From Novosphingobium sp. (lineage in GTDB: Bacteria; Pseudomonadota; Alphaproteobacteria; Sphingomonadales; Sphingomonadaceae): a DNA stretch of 6,985 bases. Positions 1-6,024 of this stretch are shown in pieces. The notes under the pieces were generated by a model that was not told the origin of the DNA, ran no database searches, and saw nothing but the letters and a program-made list of their open reading frames with translations. The position numbers were made by a program, and so were the translations under genes. Numbering within the stretch: the first letter of the stretch is position 1; each line of letters begins with the position of its first letter. The stretch lies in the NCBI GenBank assembly GCA_020853995.1, contig JADYXV010000019.1, positions 1 to 6,985 of the forward strand, read 5' to 3'.

Positions 1-382
1 ACAACACATTTTCCTTTTGCAATCGCGCCATGAGCAACAGCGTTTTGGCGAAGCGCAGCGCGCCGATTACCGCGAGAGGTACGACAATACCCCACAGTGC
101 GACCAGCACCCACACGGGCAACTGCACCGCTTCGTCCAGCTTTAACGCGGCTAAGATCAACAACACGGTGACCGGCAGGACAACGAGGTAAAGGCCCCTG
201 CCCTTGGGTTCGAACCGCGCAAACTCTTGCCCGCAAGCGTTGCATCGGTCCGCCAGATTCGCCGGGCCATCCCAAAGCCCTCGCGCGCCGCAGCAGGGGC
301 ACAAACCGAAAAGGGCAGCCTGGGTAATTCCCGGCTGCCCCTTCGTGTTGCGATTGCCTTTGGGGCTTTCGCCGTTTGGCAT
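1..382 (-). CDS. DUF983 family zinc-ribbon membrane protein (partial, runs off left edge)
   Basis: The reading frame is open from an ATG at 382-380 to the window edge (127 codons, C-terminus missing). I translated it by hand. It has a hydrophilic N-terminus, then the DUF983 hallmark LFGLCPCCGARGLW with a second Cys pair: C28-x2-C31 and C47-x2-C50, which looks like a zinc ribbon, plus an extra C30. Two hydrophobic segments follow at about residues 64-81 and 89-108, so the ribbon is probably cytoplasmic and membrane-anchored. Family members are usually about 120-150 residues, so little should be missing. The ATG overlaps the coxC stop (TGATG), suggesting translational coupling; no good Shine-Dalgarno is visible. 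DUF983 genes commonly follow coxC and precede surf1 in alphaproteobacteria, so a role in oxidase biogenesis is likely by context, but the biochemical function is unknown. A terminator-like hairpin overlaps codons 15-24, leaving a later start conceivable. Confidence 0.88.
   Translation of the reverse strand, partial: MPNGESPKGNRNTKGQPGITQAALFGLCPCCGARGLWDGPANLADRCNACGQEFARFEPKGRGLYLVVLPVTVLLILAALKLDEAVQLPVWVLVALWGIVVPLAVIGALRFAKTLLLMARLQKENVL
303..340 (-). terminator. Terminator-like hairpin inside the 5' end of the DUF983 gene, downstream of coxC
   Basis: On the minus strand GGGCAGCC (340-333) pairs with GGCTGCCC (320-313). The inner GGG/CCC pairs (332-330 with 324-322) extend the stem past a single bulged base at 321, and the loop is 5 nt (329-325). 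The 3' arm is followed directly by TTTTCGGTTT (312-303). This has the form of a Rho-independent terminator 41 nt after the coxC stop, but it lies within the coding sequence of the next gene. It could terminate part of the transcripts after coxC, and active translation of the DUF983 start would oppose folding. Termination has not been demonstrated. Confidence 0.5.
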
Positions 383-1203
383 CAGTGGACCGGATAGCCC
401 CAGCTGCCCCACACATAGATGGCGACGAACAGGAACAGCCACACCACGTCAACAAAGTGCCAGTACCAGGCCGCTGCTTCGAAACCGAAGTGCTGGCGCG
501 GGGTGAAGTGGCCCTTGTAAGCGCGGATCAGGCAAACGATCAGGAAGATCGTGCCCACGACCACGTGGAAACCGTGGAAGCCGGTTGCCATATAGAACGA
601 TGAACCGAAGGTGTTCACGCCGAATGCGAACGGTGCGACCGAATATTCGTAAGCCTGGATGGCCGAGAACACGAGGCCGAGGATGATCGTGGCCCACAGG
701 CCCTTCTTGAGGCCATCGCGATCACCGTGGATCAGCGCGTGGTGCGCCCAGGTGAGCGTGGTGCCCGAGCAGAGCAGGATCAACGTGTTGAGCAGCGGCA
801 GATCGAACGGATCCATGACCGCTTCGATCGCCTTTGGCGGCCACTGTCCGGCAACCGATTCGGCCAGTTCCGAAGGGAACAGCGAGAAATCGAAAAATGC
901 CCAGAACCAGCCTACGAAGAACATCACTTCGGAGGCGATGAACAGGATCATGCCATAACGCTGGTGAAGCTGCACGACCGGCGTGTGATCGCCCGCATGC
1001 GCTTCCTTGATGACTTTGCCCCACCACGAGAAAAACGTGACGATGACGCCGAGCAAGCCAAGGTAGAAAGTGGCGGTGCCACCGGCCATGTCGTGCATCC
1101 AGAAGACGCCGCCCGTAGCCATGATCAGCGCCGAAAATGCGCCGACAACCGGCCAGATGTCGGGCGGCAGAATGTGATAATCGTGGTTCTTAGCGCCGGC
1201 CAT
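382..1203 (-). CDS. coxC: Cytochrome c oxidase subunit III (aa3 type)
   Basis: This is the third core subunit of the inner-membrane aa3 oxidase. It does not bind the redox metals but stabilises the complex and its proton uptake. The chosen ATG at 1203 gives 273 residues, the normal size for the family (about 260-275), and begins MAGAKNHDYHILPPDIWP, the typical N-terminus. An in-frame ATG at 1236 would add 11 residues but has no Shine-Dalgarno, whereas GGGGGA lies 11 nt before 1203. Hallmarks are the conserved Glu in SEVMFF (E92), GFHGFHVVVGTIFL (about 208-221) and WYWHFVDVVWLFLF (about 246-259). About seven membrane segments are evident. The gene is separated from ctaG by 81 nt, so it could have its own weak promoter, and it overlaps the DUF983 start by one base. 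The alternative symbol is ctaE. Confidence 0.96.
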   Translation of the reverse strand: MAGAKNHDYHILPPDIWPVVGAFSALIMATGGVFWMHDMAGGTATFYLGLLGVIVTFFSWWGKVIKEAHAGDHTPVVQLHQRYGMILFIASEVMFFVGWFWAFFDFSLFPSELAESVAGQWPPKAIEAVMDPFDLPLLNTLILLCSGTTLTWAHHALIHGDRDGLKKGLWATIILGLVFSAIQAYEYSVAPFAFGVNTFGSSFYMATGFHGFHVVVGTIFLIVCLIRAYKGHFTPRQHFGFEAAAWYWHFVDVVWLFLFVAIYVWGSWGYPVH

Positions 1204-1284
1204 GATCGTCGAAATCCCCCAGTCAAATCTGGTCATATAAGTGTGGTTCGAACACGGAGTCCGAAACGCGGGTCTGAACGGCCT

Positions 1285-1914
1285 TTATCGCCGCGTTCGC
1301 GCTGGGTCCAGAGGCTTTTCCATTGATAATGCAATGGGCTTCTCAAGCGCCGCAGCGGCCGAATCGGATGTTTCGGTGAAGGTGTAGCTCAGCGTGATCT
1401 CTTCGATGTTCCGAGCCGCCGGATCATCGAGGATCGCTGGATCCACATAATAGATAACCGGCATCCGGACGTCCTGACCGGGCAGCAACTTCTGTTCGGT
1501 AAAGCAGAAACACTGGATCTTGTTGAAGTATTTTCCGGCCTGTTCGGGTGAAACGTTGAACATCGCCGTACCGGTTATGGTGCGCCCTGTCAGGTTGCGC
1601 GCCCGGTATGTGGCGATTTTGCGTTCACCAAGCTTCAGGTCTTGCTTGATCTGTTCGGGCTTGAATTCCCACGGCAGAGTTTTGGCGACGTTGGCATCAA
1701 ACCGGACGGTCACGACTTTACCGGCAACCTTGATGCCTGATGCTGTCACGGCATCGGCGCGCTGTGTCGTGCCGCCATAACCGGTTACCTGACAGAACAG
1801 GCGGTAAAGCGGCACAGAGGCGTAACCCAGCCCGAGCATTGCGACAGCACCGCCTGCCGCCAGAAGCCCGACGCGCCGGTTCTTGCGCGGATCGGCAATG
1901 ACGCGTGCGCTCAT
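1285..1914 (-). CDS. ctaG: Cytochrome c oxidase assembly protein CtaG/Cox11 (CuB copper chaperone)
   Basis: This inner-membrane protein, with a soluble domain facing the periplasm, delivers copper to the CuB centre of subunit I. It has 209 residues, within the usual 190-210. A short basic N-terminus precedes one membrane helix (about 15-33). The conserved YRLFCQVTGYGGT follows (C41), then the beta-sandwich domain with the copper-binding CFCF motif (C135, C137) inside NKIQCFCFTEQ, and later MPVIYYVDP. The start is supported by GGAG at 1927-1924, 9 nt before the ATG. That sequence lies in the last codons of the CoxF-like gene, whose stop is separated from this ATG by one base. Its place between ctaB and coxC is the standard arrangement and implies co-expression with the haem and subunit genes. 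All key residues are present. Confidence 0.96.
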   Translation of the reverse strand: MSARVIADPRKNRRVGLLAAGGAVAMLGLGYASVPLYRLFCQVTGYGGTTQRADAVTASGIKVAGKVVTVRFDANVAKTLPWEFKPEQIKQDLKLGERKIATYRARNLTGRTITGTAMFNVSPEQAGKYFNKIQCFCFTEQKLLPGQDVRMPVIYYVDPAILDDPAARNIEEITLSYTFTETSDSAAAALEKPIALSMEKPLDPARTRR

Positions 1915-1915
1915 C

Positions 1916-2086
1916 TCAACCGGCTCCGCCCGTCTGCGCTGTGATCTTCACAATCGAAATGGCGAAGAACAGGATAGCAAAGGATATCAGCACGATGCCG
2001 AGCACCTTGTTCCGCCCGCGCTGACGCTTGCGATAAAGCTCGGTTTGTTCGCGCGTCATCGGTTCCAACTTTTGCGGTTCAACCAT
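1916..2086 (-). CDS. Small CoxF-like single-pass membrane protein of the cox locus
   Basis: This is a 56-residue ORF found by hand translation. The N-terminal half is hydrophilic and basic (MVEPQKLEPMTREQTELYRK, then RQRGRNK). A single hydrophobic helix follows (VLGIVLISFAILFFAISIV, about 28-46), and the tail is short. By the positive-inside rule the N-terminus is cytoplasmic. Its ATG overlaps the ctaB stop (TAATG) and its TGA ends one base before the ctaG ATG, so it is tightly coupled on both sides. Many alphaproteobacterial cox operons have a similar tiny gene in this slot, often annotated CoxF or hypothetical, and the pattern of charged start plus one helix fits. Its function is not established; a role in oxidase assembly is inferred from position only. 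It is conserved by layout rather than by any catalytic motif. Confidence 0.85.
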   Translation of the reverse strand: MVEPQKLEPMTREQTELYRKRQRGRNKVLGIVLISFAILFFAISIVKITAQTGGAG

Positions 2087-3000
2087 TACAACCAGCCTTG
2101 TACCGTGGCCAAGCGGTCAACGACCAGCATGCCGAACAGGACGAAAAGATAGAGTATCGAATAACCGAACAGCCGCTTTTCAGGCAGCATCCCGTCACCC
2201 GGTACAGATACACGCGTGCCCACCTTGATGGACAGAACAACGAACACGAGGCCAAGCGCAAGCGCAGACAGACCGTAGATCAGACCTGCACCGCCAATCC
2301 ACCACGGGGCCAGTGTAACCGGCAGCAAAGCCACCGCATAAGCTGCAATCTGGTGGCGGGTTGACCGCTCTCCGGCAACGACCGGCATCATCGGTATTCC
2401 GACCTTTGCATAGTCGATCTGCACAAACAGGGCGAGTGCCCAGAAGTGTGGCGGCGTCCACATAAAGATGATGGCAAACAGCAGCACCGGCATCAGCGTG
2501 ATGTCACCAGTAACGGCAACCCAACCGATCAGCGGCGGAAACGCGCCTGCCCCGCCACCGATAACGATGTTCTGCGGGGTGCGCGGCTTAAGCCAGACGG
2601 TGTAAATCCAGGCATAGTAGAAAATTGAAAAGGCCAGAATCGCGGCGGCCAACCAGCCAACGCCAAGACCCATGGTGAACACCGAGCCGCCTGAGAGGGC
2701 AAAACCGAAATCGCGCGCGGACGTGCGGTCCATGCGGCCCGATGGCACAGGGCGCGCAGCGGTGCGCTTCATCCCGGCATCAAGATCGGCTTCCCACCAC
2801 TGGTTCAGCGCAGCAGCGCCACCAGCGCCAACTGCGATGCACAGGATAGCGGTGAAGCCGATAACCGGGTGAATATGTCCCGGCGCTGCCAGAAGCCCGC
2901 AGATACCGGTGAAGATCACCAGCGTCATGACGCGCGGCTTTGTCAGCGCAAAGAAATCGCGCCAATCGGCGGGGAGCGGAAGAGTTTGGCCTGAGTCCAT
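2086..3000 (-). CDS. ctaB: Protohaem IX farnesyltransferase (haem O synthase)
   Basis: This UbiA-superfamily polytopic membrane enzyme transfers a farnesyl group to haem B, giving haem O, the precursor of the haem A used by CoxA. It has 304 residues, normal for the family. ALTKPRVMTLVIFTG (about 18-32) is the typical start of the domain. The prenyl-diphosphate/Mg site appears as N66-x3-E70-x3-D74 followed by GMKRTAARPVP. The region from YTVWLKPRTPQN to GAFPPLIGW (about 133-160) and the conserved loop WTPPHFWALAL with YAKVGIPMMPV (about 181-207) are further hallmarks. Several further helices fill the C-terminal half. The gene lies 151 nt after coxA, behind a terminator, and probably has its own promoter, with very little leader and no evident Shine-Dalgarno. 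Its stop overlaps the next start (TAATG). The alternative name is cyoE/COX10-type. Confidence 0.96.
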   Translation of the reverse strand: MDSGQTLPLPADWRDFFALTKPRVMTLVIFTGICGLLAAPGHIHPVIGFTAILCIAVGAGGAAALNQWWEADLDAGMKRTAARPVPSGRMDRTSARDFGFALSGGSVFTMGLGVGWLAAAILAFSIFYYAWIYTVWLKPRTPQNIVIGGGAGAFPPLIGWVAVTGDITLMPVLLFAIIFMWTPPHFWALALFVQIDYAKVGIPMMPVVAGERSTRHQIAAYAVALLPVTLAPWWIGGAGLIYGLSALALGLVFVVLSIKVGTRVSVPGDGMLPEKRLFGYSILYLFVLFGMLVVDRLATVQGWL

Positions 3001-3011
3001 GATTGGCCGGG

Positions 3012-3040
3012 CCTATACCTGCGCTTTCAGCCATAGGGAA
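3012..3040 (-). promoter_or_regulatory. Predicted ctaB promoter (TTCCCT-N17-TATAGG)
   Basis: The minus-strand TATAGG (3017-3012) lies 17 bp downstream of TTCCCT (3040-3035). The -35 match is poor (3/6), so alone this would be weak evidence. It is supported by the near-identical layout upstream of coxB, where the same TATAGGCC box follows the same inverted repeat at the same distance, and by the terminator at 3129-3099, which creates a need for a new promoter here. The predicted start of transcription, about 3004-3006, falls only 4-6 nt before the ctaB ATG. Confidence 0.5.
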
Positions 3041-3043
3041 GCG
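3022..3043. promoter_or_regulatory. Putative operator: inverted repeat CGCTT-N12-AAGCG upstream of ctaB
   Basis: CGCTT (3022-3026) and AAGCG (3039-3043) form a 22-bp dyad that covers the predicted -35 and spacer of the ctaB promoter and ends 4 bp before its TATAGG box. The same arms, spacer length and offset occur upstream of coxB at 6006-6027. A shared transcription factor site is inferred; the regulator is not known from this window. Confidence 0.5.
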
Positions 3044-3098
3044 AAAGGGGACAAGCTGTGAATTGAGGGCAGGTTTTTAGGCGTCCATGCCCACGAAC

Positions 3099-3129
3099 GA
3101 AAAAGGCCCCCGGGTTTCGCCGGAGGCCT
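3099..3129 (-). terminator. Rho-independent terminator downstream of coxA
   Basis: On the minus strand AGGCCTCCGG (3129-3120) pairs with CCGGGGGCCT (3113-3104) over 10 bp, with one T-G wobble. The loop is 6 nt (CGAAAC, 3119-3114), and the stem is followed by a TTTT run (3103-3100) and then CG. It begins 22 nt after the coxA stop. It should end many coxBA transcripts before ctaB. A run of A on the 5' side means it could also work in the other direction, but no plus-strand gene ends here. Confidence 0.88.
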
Positions 3130-3151
3130 GTTTTCATTTCCGGAACCGAAC

Positions 3152-4843
3152 TCAGTGCGCGTGCGCAGCGTCGTCGATCACGGGAAGGGTTTCGAACTGG
3201 TGGAACGGCGGTGGCGAGGACAAGGTCCACTCCAGCGTCGTCGCGCCTTCACCCCAGTAATTGGCAACAGCCTTCTTACCGGCGAGAAACGCGTAAGCCA
3301 TGTTCACGAAGAAGATCAGGATCGACACAGCCATGATGACATAGCCGTACGATGCGATTTCGTTCCAGTACGAGTAGGCTTGTGCATAGTCAGGGTAGCG
3401 GCGTGGCATGCCCTGGACCCCCAGGAAGTGCATCGGGAAGAACAATGTGTTCACGCCGACGAAGAATACCCAGAACTGCAAGTGGCTGAGAAATTCCGAG
3501 TGCATGCGGCCGCTCATCTTCGGGAACCAGTAGAAGAACCCGGCGAAGAGCGAGGTAACAGCACCCAGCGACAGCACGTAGTGGAAGTGGGCAACCACAT
3601 AGTACGTATCGTGCAGGTTGTCGTCGATGCCGCCATTGGCGAGCACAACGCCTGTCACGCCACCGACGGTGAACAGGAAGATGAAGCCCATCGCCCAGAC
3701 CATTGGCGATTTGAATTCAAGGCTTCCGCCCCACATCGTAGCAATCCACGAGAAGATCTTGATGCCGGTAGGCACGGCGATCACCATGGTGGCGGCGGTG
3801 AAGTACATCTTGGTGTTTACGTCGAGACCGGTGGTGTACATGTGGTGCGCCCACACGATGAAACCGACCACGCCGATGGCGACCATGGCATAGGCCATAC
3901 CGAGGTAACCGAACACGGGCTTCTTCGAGAAGGTCGAGATGATCTGGCTGATGATGCCGAAGCCCGGCAAGATCATGATGTACACTTCGGGGTGACCGAA
4001 GAACCAGAACAAGTGCTGGTAAAGAACGGGGTCACCGCCGCCAGCAGGATCGAAGAAGGTTGTGCCGAAGTTGCGGTCGGTCAGCAGCATGGTGATGGCA
4101 GCAGCCAGAACCGGCAGAGCCAGCAGCAGCAGGAACGCGGTTACCAGTACCGACCATACAAACAGCGGCATCTTGTGCAGGGTCATCCCCGGGGCGCGCA
4201 TGTTAAAGATGGTGGTGATGAAGTTGACTGCACCCAGGATCGAGCCTGCGCCCGAAAGGTGGAGCGAGAAGATGGCGAAATCAACCGCCGGACCGACCGA
4301 TCCGGAGGTGGAAAGCGGTGCATAGACCGTCCAGCCCGTGCCAGCGCCCTGGCCCGTGCCGCCCGGCATGAACGCCGACATCATCAGTGAACAGAAGCCC
4401 ACGAAGGTCAGCCAGAACGACACGTTGTTCATGCGCGGGAAGGCCATGTCCGGTGCGCCGATCATGATCGGAACAAACCAGTTGCCAAAGCCGCCGATGA
4501 TGGCTGGCATGACCATGAAGAACACCATGATCAGGCCGTGAGCCGTGATCAGCACGTTCCACAGGTGGAGCTGCTGGTCAAAAGTCGGGTTCGCAGTGCC
4601 CAGAAGATCAGCGAAATAGCCGAGGTACTGGATGCCTGGCTGCGCCAGTTCGGCACGCATGATGCCGGAAACGGCACCACCGATGACGCCTGCGAAAATT
4701 GCAAAGATCAGGTACAGCGTACCGATATCTTTGTGGTTGGTTGACATGAACCAGCGGGCGAAAAAGCCCGGCTTGTGGTCATGATCGTGGTCGTGCGCAT
4801 GATCGTGCGCATCGAAGCCTTCGTTTGCGGGTATGGTGGCCAT
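3152..4843 (-). CDS. coxA: Cytochrome c oxidase subunit I (aa3 type, A1 class haem-copper oxidase)
   Basis: This is the catalytic subunit, which reduces O2 to water at the haem a3-CuB site and pumps protons across the inner membrane. The ATG at 4843 gives 563 residues. An in-frame TTG at 4852 would add three, but the only Shine-Dalgarno-like AAGG sits about 10 nt from the ATG and too close to the TTG. Counting from the ATG: haem a ligands H102 and H421; haem a3 ligand H419; CuB ligands H284, H333 and H334; the Tyr for the His-Tyr cross-link, Y288; E286 in GHPEVY (A1 class); D132 and N139/N140 of the D channel (IGAPDMAFPRMNN); K362 of the K channel. These numbers equal those used for the Rhodobacter sphaeroides enzyme. 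Twelve helices are expected. The N-terminus is unusually rich in His and Asp (about 11-24). coxB ends 30 nt upstream and a terminator follows. The alternative symbol is ctaD. Confidence 0.98.
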   Translation of the reverse strand: MATIPANEGFDAHDHAHDHDHDHKPGFFARWFMSTNHKDIGTLYLIFAIFAGVIGGAVSGIMRAELAQPGIQYLGYFADLLGTANPTFDQQLHLWNVLITAHGLIMVFFMVMPAIIGGFGNWFVPIMIGAPDMAFPRMNNVSFWLTFVGFCSLMMSAFMPGGTGQGAGTGWTVYAPLSTSGSVGPAVDFAIFSLHLSGAGSILGAVNFITTIFNMRAPGMTLHKMPLFVWSVLVTAFLLLLALPVLAAAITMLLTDRNFGTTFFDPAGGGDPVLYQHLFWFFGHPEVYIMILPGFGIISQIISTFSKKPVFGYLGMAYAMVAIGVVGFIVWAHHMYTTGLDVNTKMYFTAATMVIAVPTGIKIFSWIATMWGGSLEFKSPMVWAMGFIFLFTVGGVTGVVLANGGIDDNLHDTYYVVAHFHYVLSLGAVTSLFAGFFYWFPKMSGRMHSEFLSHLQFWVFFVGVNTLFFPMHFLGVQGMPRRYPDYAQAYSYWNEIASYGYVIMAVSILIFFVNMAYAFLAGKKAVANYWGEGATTLEWTLSSPPPFHQFETLPVIDDAAHAH

Positions 4844-4873
4844 ATCGGTCAAACCTTGTCCATTAACCTAGCG

Positions 4874-5902
4874 TCAGGCGGCAGGCGCTGCAGGAGCAGC
4901 GTCAGCAGCCGGGGCGGGGGCAGCAGGTGCAGCAGCGGTTTCCGCCGCAGGACCAACCGTACCGCCGGGTTGGGTCTTCACCCAAGCCTCGAACTTGTCA
5001 CGCGGCAGTGCTTCGACCGCGATTGGCATGTAGCCATGACGGGCACCGCACAGTTCGGAGCACTGGCCGTAATAAAGACCCGGCTCCTTGATGATCAGCA
5101 CCTTTTCGTTGATGCGGCCGGGCACAGCGTCAAGCTTGAACCACAGCGAAGGCACCGCGAATGCGTGGATTACATCCGAACCAATGGTCTGGATGCGGAT
5201 CGGCTCGCCGGCCGGAACGACCATGCGGTTGTCGACTGCAAGCTGGGCGGGTTCACCGGCCTTCAGTGCATCGGCATCAGACAGCATGTTCGAAATCACT
5301 TCGAAGCCGCCGTTGTCGGGGTAGGTATAGCCCCAATACCACTGGTAGCCGGTAACCTTTACGGTAACCGCGCCCTTTGGTGCCGGTTCATACTGGTTGG
5401 CCAGCAGGCGGATGGACGGAACCGCGATGACCACTAGGATCAGCACCGGAACCAGCGTCCAGACCACTTCGATCAGCGTGTTGTGGCTGGTCTTCGAAGC
5501 AACCGGATTGGCGCGCTTGTTGAATCGCGCCATCACCACGAACAGCAGGCCGAGCACCAGAAGCGAAATGACGACGATCACCGGCATCAGCAGGTAATCG
5601 TGCATCCACAGCGCTTGTTCGCCGGTGTCGGAATACTGGTCCTGGAAGGTCCATCCCTTGTCGACCGGCTGCCCTTTACCGGGTGTCGGCTTCATGGGAA
5701 CGTAATAGCCCTTATCAACGGTTGCGGCAGCTGCATCAGCAGCAGGCGCTGCCGAATCAGGGGCGGCAACCACAGGCGCGGCTGCGGCAACCGGCGCGGC
5801 GGGTGCAGCGGCGATGGCCTGCGTCCCGAACGCCAGTGCGGCAACAACGCCAAGGGTCCTAATTGCTTTGCCCATGGAGCGGGCGGTATCAGCAAGACTC
5901 AT
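4874..5902 (-). CDS. coxB: Cytochrome c oxidase subunit II (CuA subunit)
   Basis: This subunit accepts electrons from cytochrome c at its binuclear CuA site on the periplasmic side and passes them to CoxA. It has 342 residues, somewhat long because of Ala/Pro-rich segments. A signal peptide covers about 1-32 (cleavage probably near AIAAAPA). An Ala/Pro linker runs to about 60, and two membrane helices span about 103-125 and 143-165. The aromatic motif YQWYWGYTYP is at 186-195 and the cupredoxin domain follows. CuA ligands are complete: H246 in SDVIHAF, and C281, E283, C285, H289 and M292 in CSELCGARHGYM. The C-terminus (about 317-342) is an Ala/Pro tail. The ATG at 5902 is chosen because it includes the basic n-region of the signal peptide and has a weak GGA 10 nt upstream; an ATG at 5875 has no Shine-Dalgarno. 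The gene is first in the operon, with a predicted promoter about 90 bp upstream. The alternative symbol is ctaC. Confidence 0.97.
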   Translation of the reverse strand: MSLADTARSMGKAIRTLGVVAALAFGTQAIAAAPAAPVAAAAPVVAAPDSAAPAADAAAATVDKGYYVPMKPTPGKGQPVDKGWTFQDQYSDTGEQALWMHDYLLMPVIVVISLLVLGLLFVVMARFNKRANPVASKTSHNTLIEVVWTLVPVLILVVIAVPSIRLLANQYEPAPKGAVTVKVTGYQWYWGYTYPDNGGFEVISNMLSDADALKAGEPAQLAVDNRMVVPAGEPIRIQTIGSDVIHAFAVPSLWFKLDAVPGRINEKVLIIKEPGLYYGQCSELCGARHGYMPIAVEALPRDKFEAWVKTQPGGTVGPAAETAAAPAAPAPAADAAPAAPAA

Positions 5903-5989
5903 CGTCTAAGTTTCCGCTTTTCCCTGTTTGCGAGCGCTTGCGCGCTGCACCAAATGGCGCTTTCACGCCGTGTCTAAGTCCCTTGAATG
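5903..5989 (-). other. Predicted coxB 5' leader
   Basis: This is the region between the predicted transcription start and the coxB ATG. It can form a small hairpin, AGCGC-GCAA-GCGCT (5946-5933), and a second one with a G-U pair just upstream. The 8-mer ACTTAGAC occurs twice on the minus strand (5979-5972 and 5911-5904), the second copy ending two bases before the ATG. No known riboswitch was recognised. Confidence 0.35.
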
Positions 5990-5995
5990 GTCCGG

Positions 5996-6024
5996 CCTAT
6001 ACGCGCGCTTGTCATAAGCCTCAA
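5996..6024 (-). promoter_or_regulatory. Predicted coxB promoter (TTGAGG-N17-TATAGG)
   Basis: The minus-strand TTGAGG (6024-6019) and TATAGG (6001-5996) are separated by exactly 17 bp, matching sigma-70 style spacing with 4/6 agreement in each box. Transcription would start near 5989, leaving a leader of about 87 nt before the coxB ATG. The arrangement matches that in front of ctaB, which strengthens the call. Confidence 0.6.

Noticed and set aside
1204..1284. Possible coxC promoter (TTCGGA, 19 bp, TTATAT on the minus strand)
   Set aside because: The spacing is too long and the -35 weak. A promoter here is biologically reasonable, but the sequence does not support a call.
727..1326. 199-codon plus-strand frame opposite coxC
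   Set aside because: It is antisense to coxC, with charged low-complexity composition and no motif.
3155..4390. 411-codon open frame on the plus strand opposite coxA
   Set aside because: It lies antisense to the fully recognisable coxA. Its His/Asp/Glu/Arg-rich composition is what reading a high-GC membrane gene backwards gives, and it has no domain.
4775..5437. 220-codon plus-strand frame across the coxA start and coxB
   Set aside because: It is a shadow of two conserved genes, crosses their junction, and has no recognisable family or Shine-Dalgarno.
5915..5936. Third near-copy of the inverted repeat (CGCTT-N12-GAGCG)
   Set aside because: One arm has a mismatch and no TATAGG box lies at the expected distance, so chance is likely in this CGC-rich leader.
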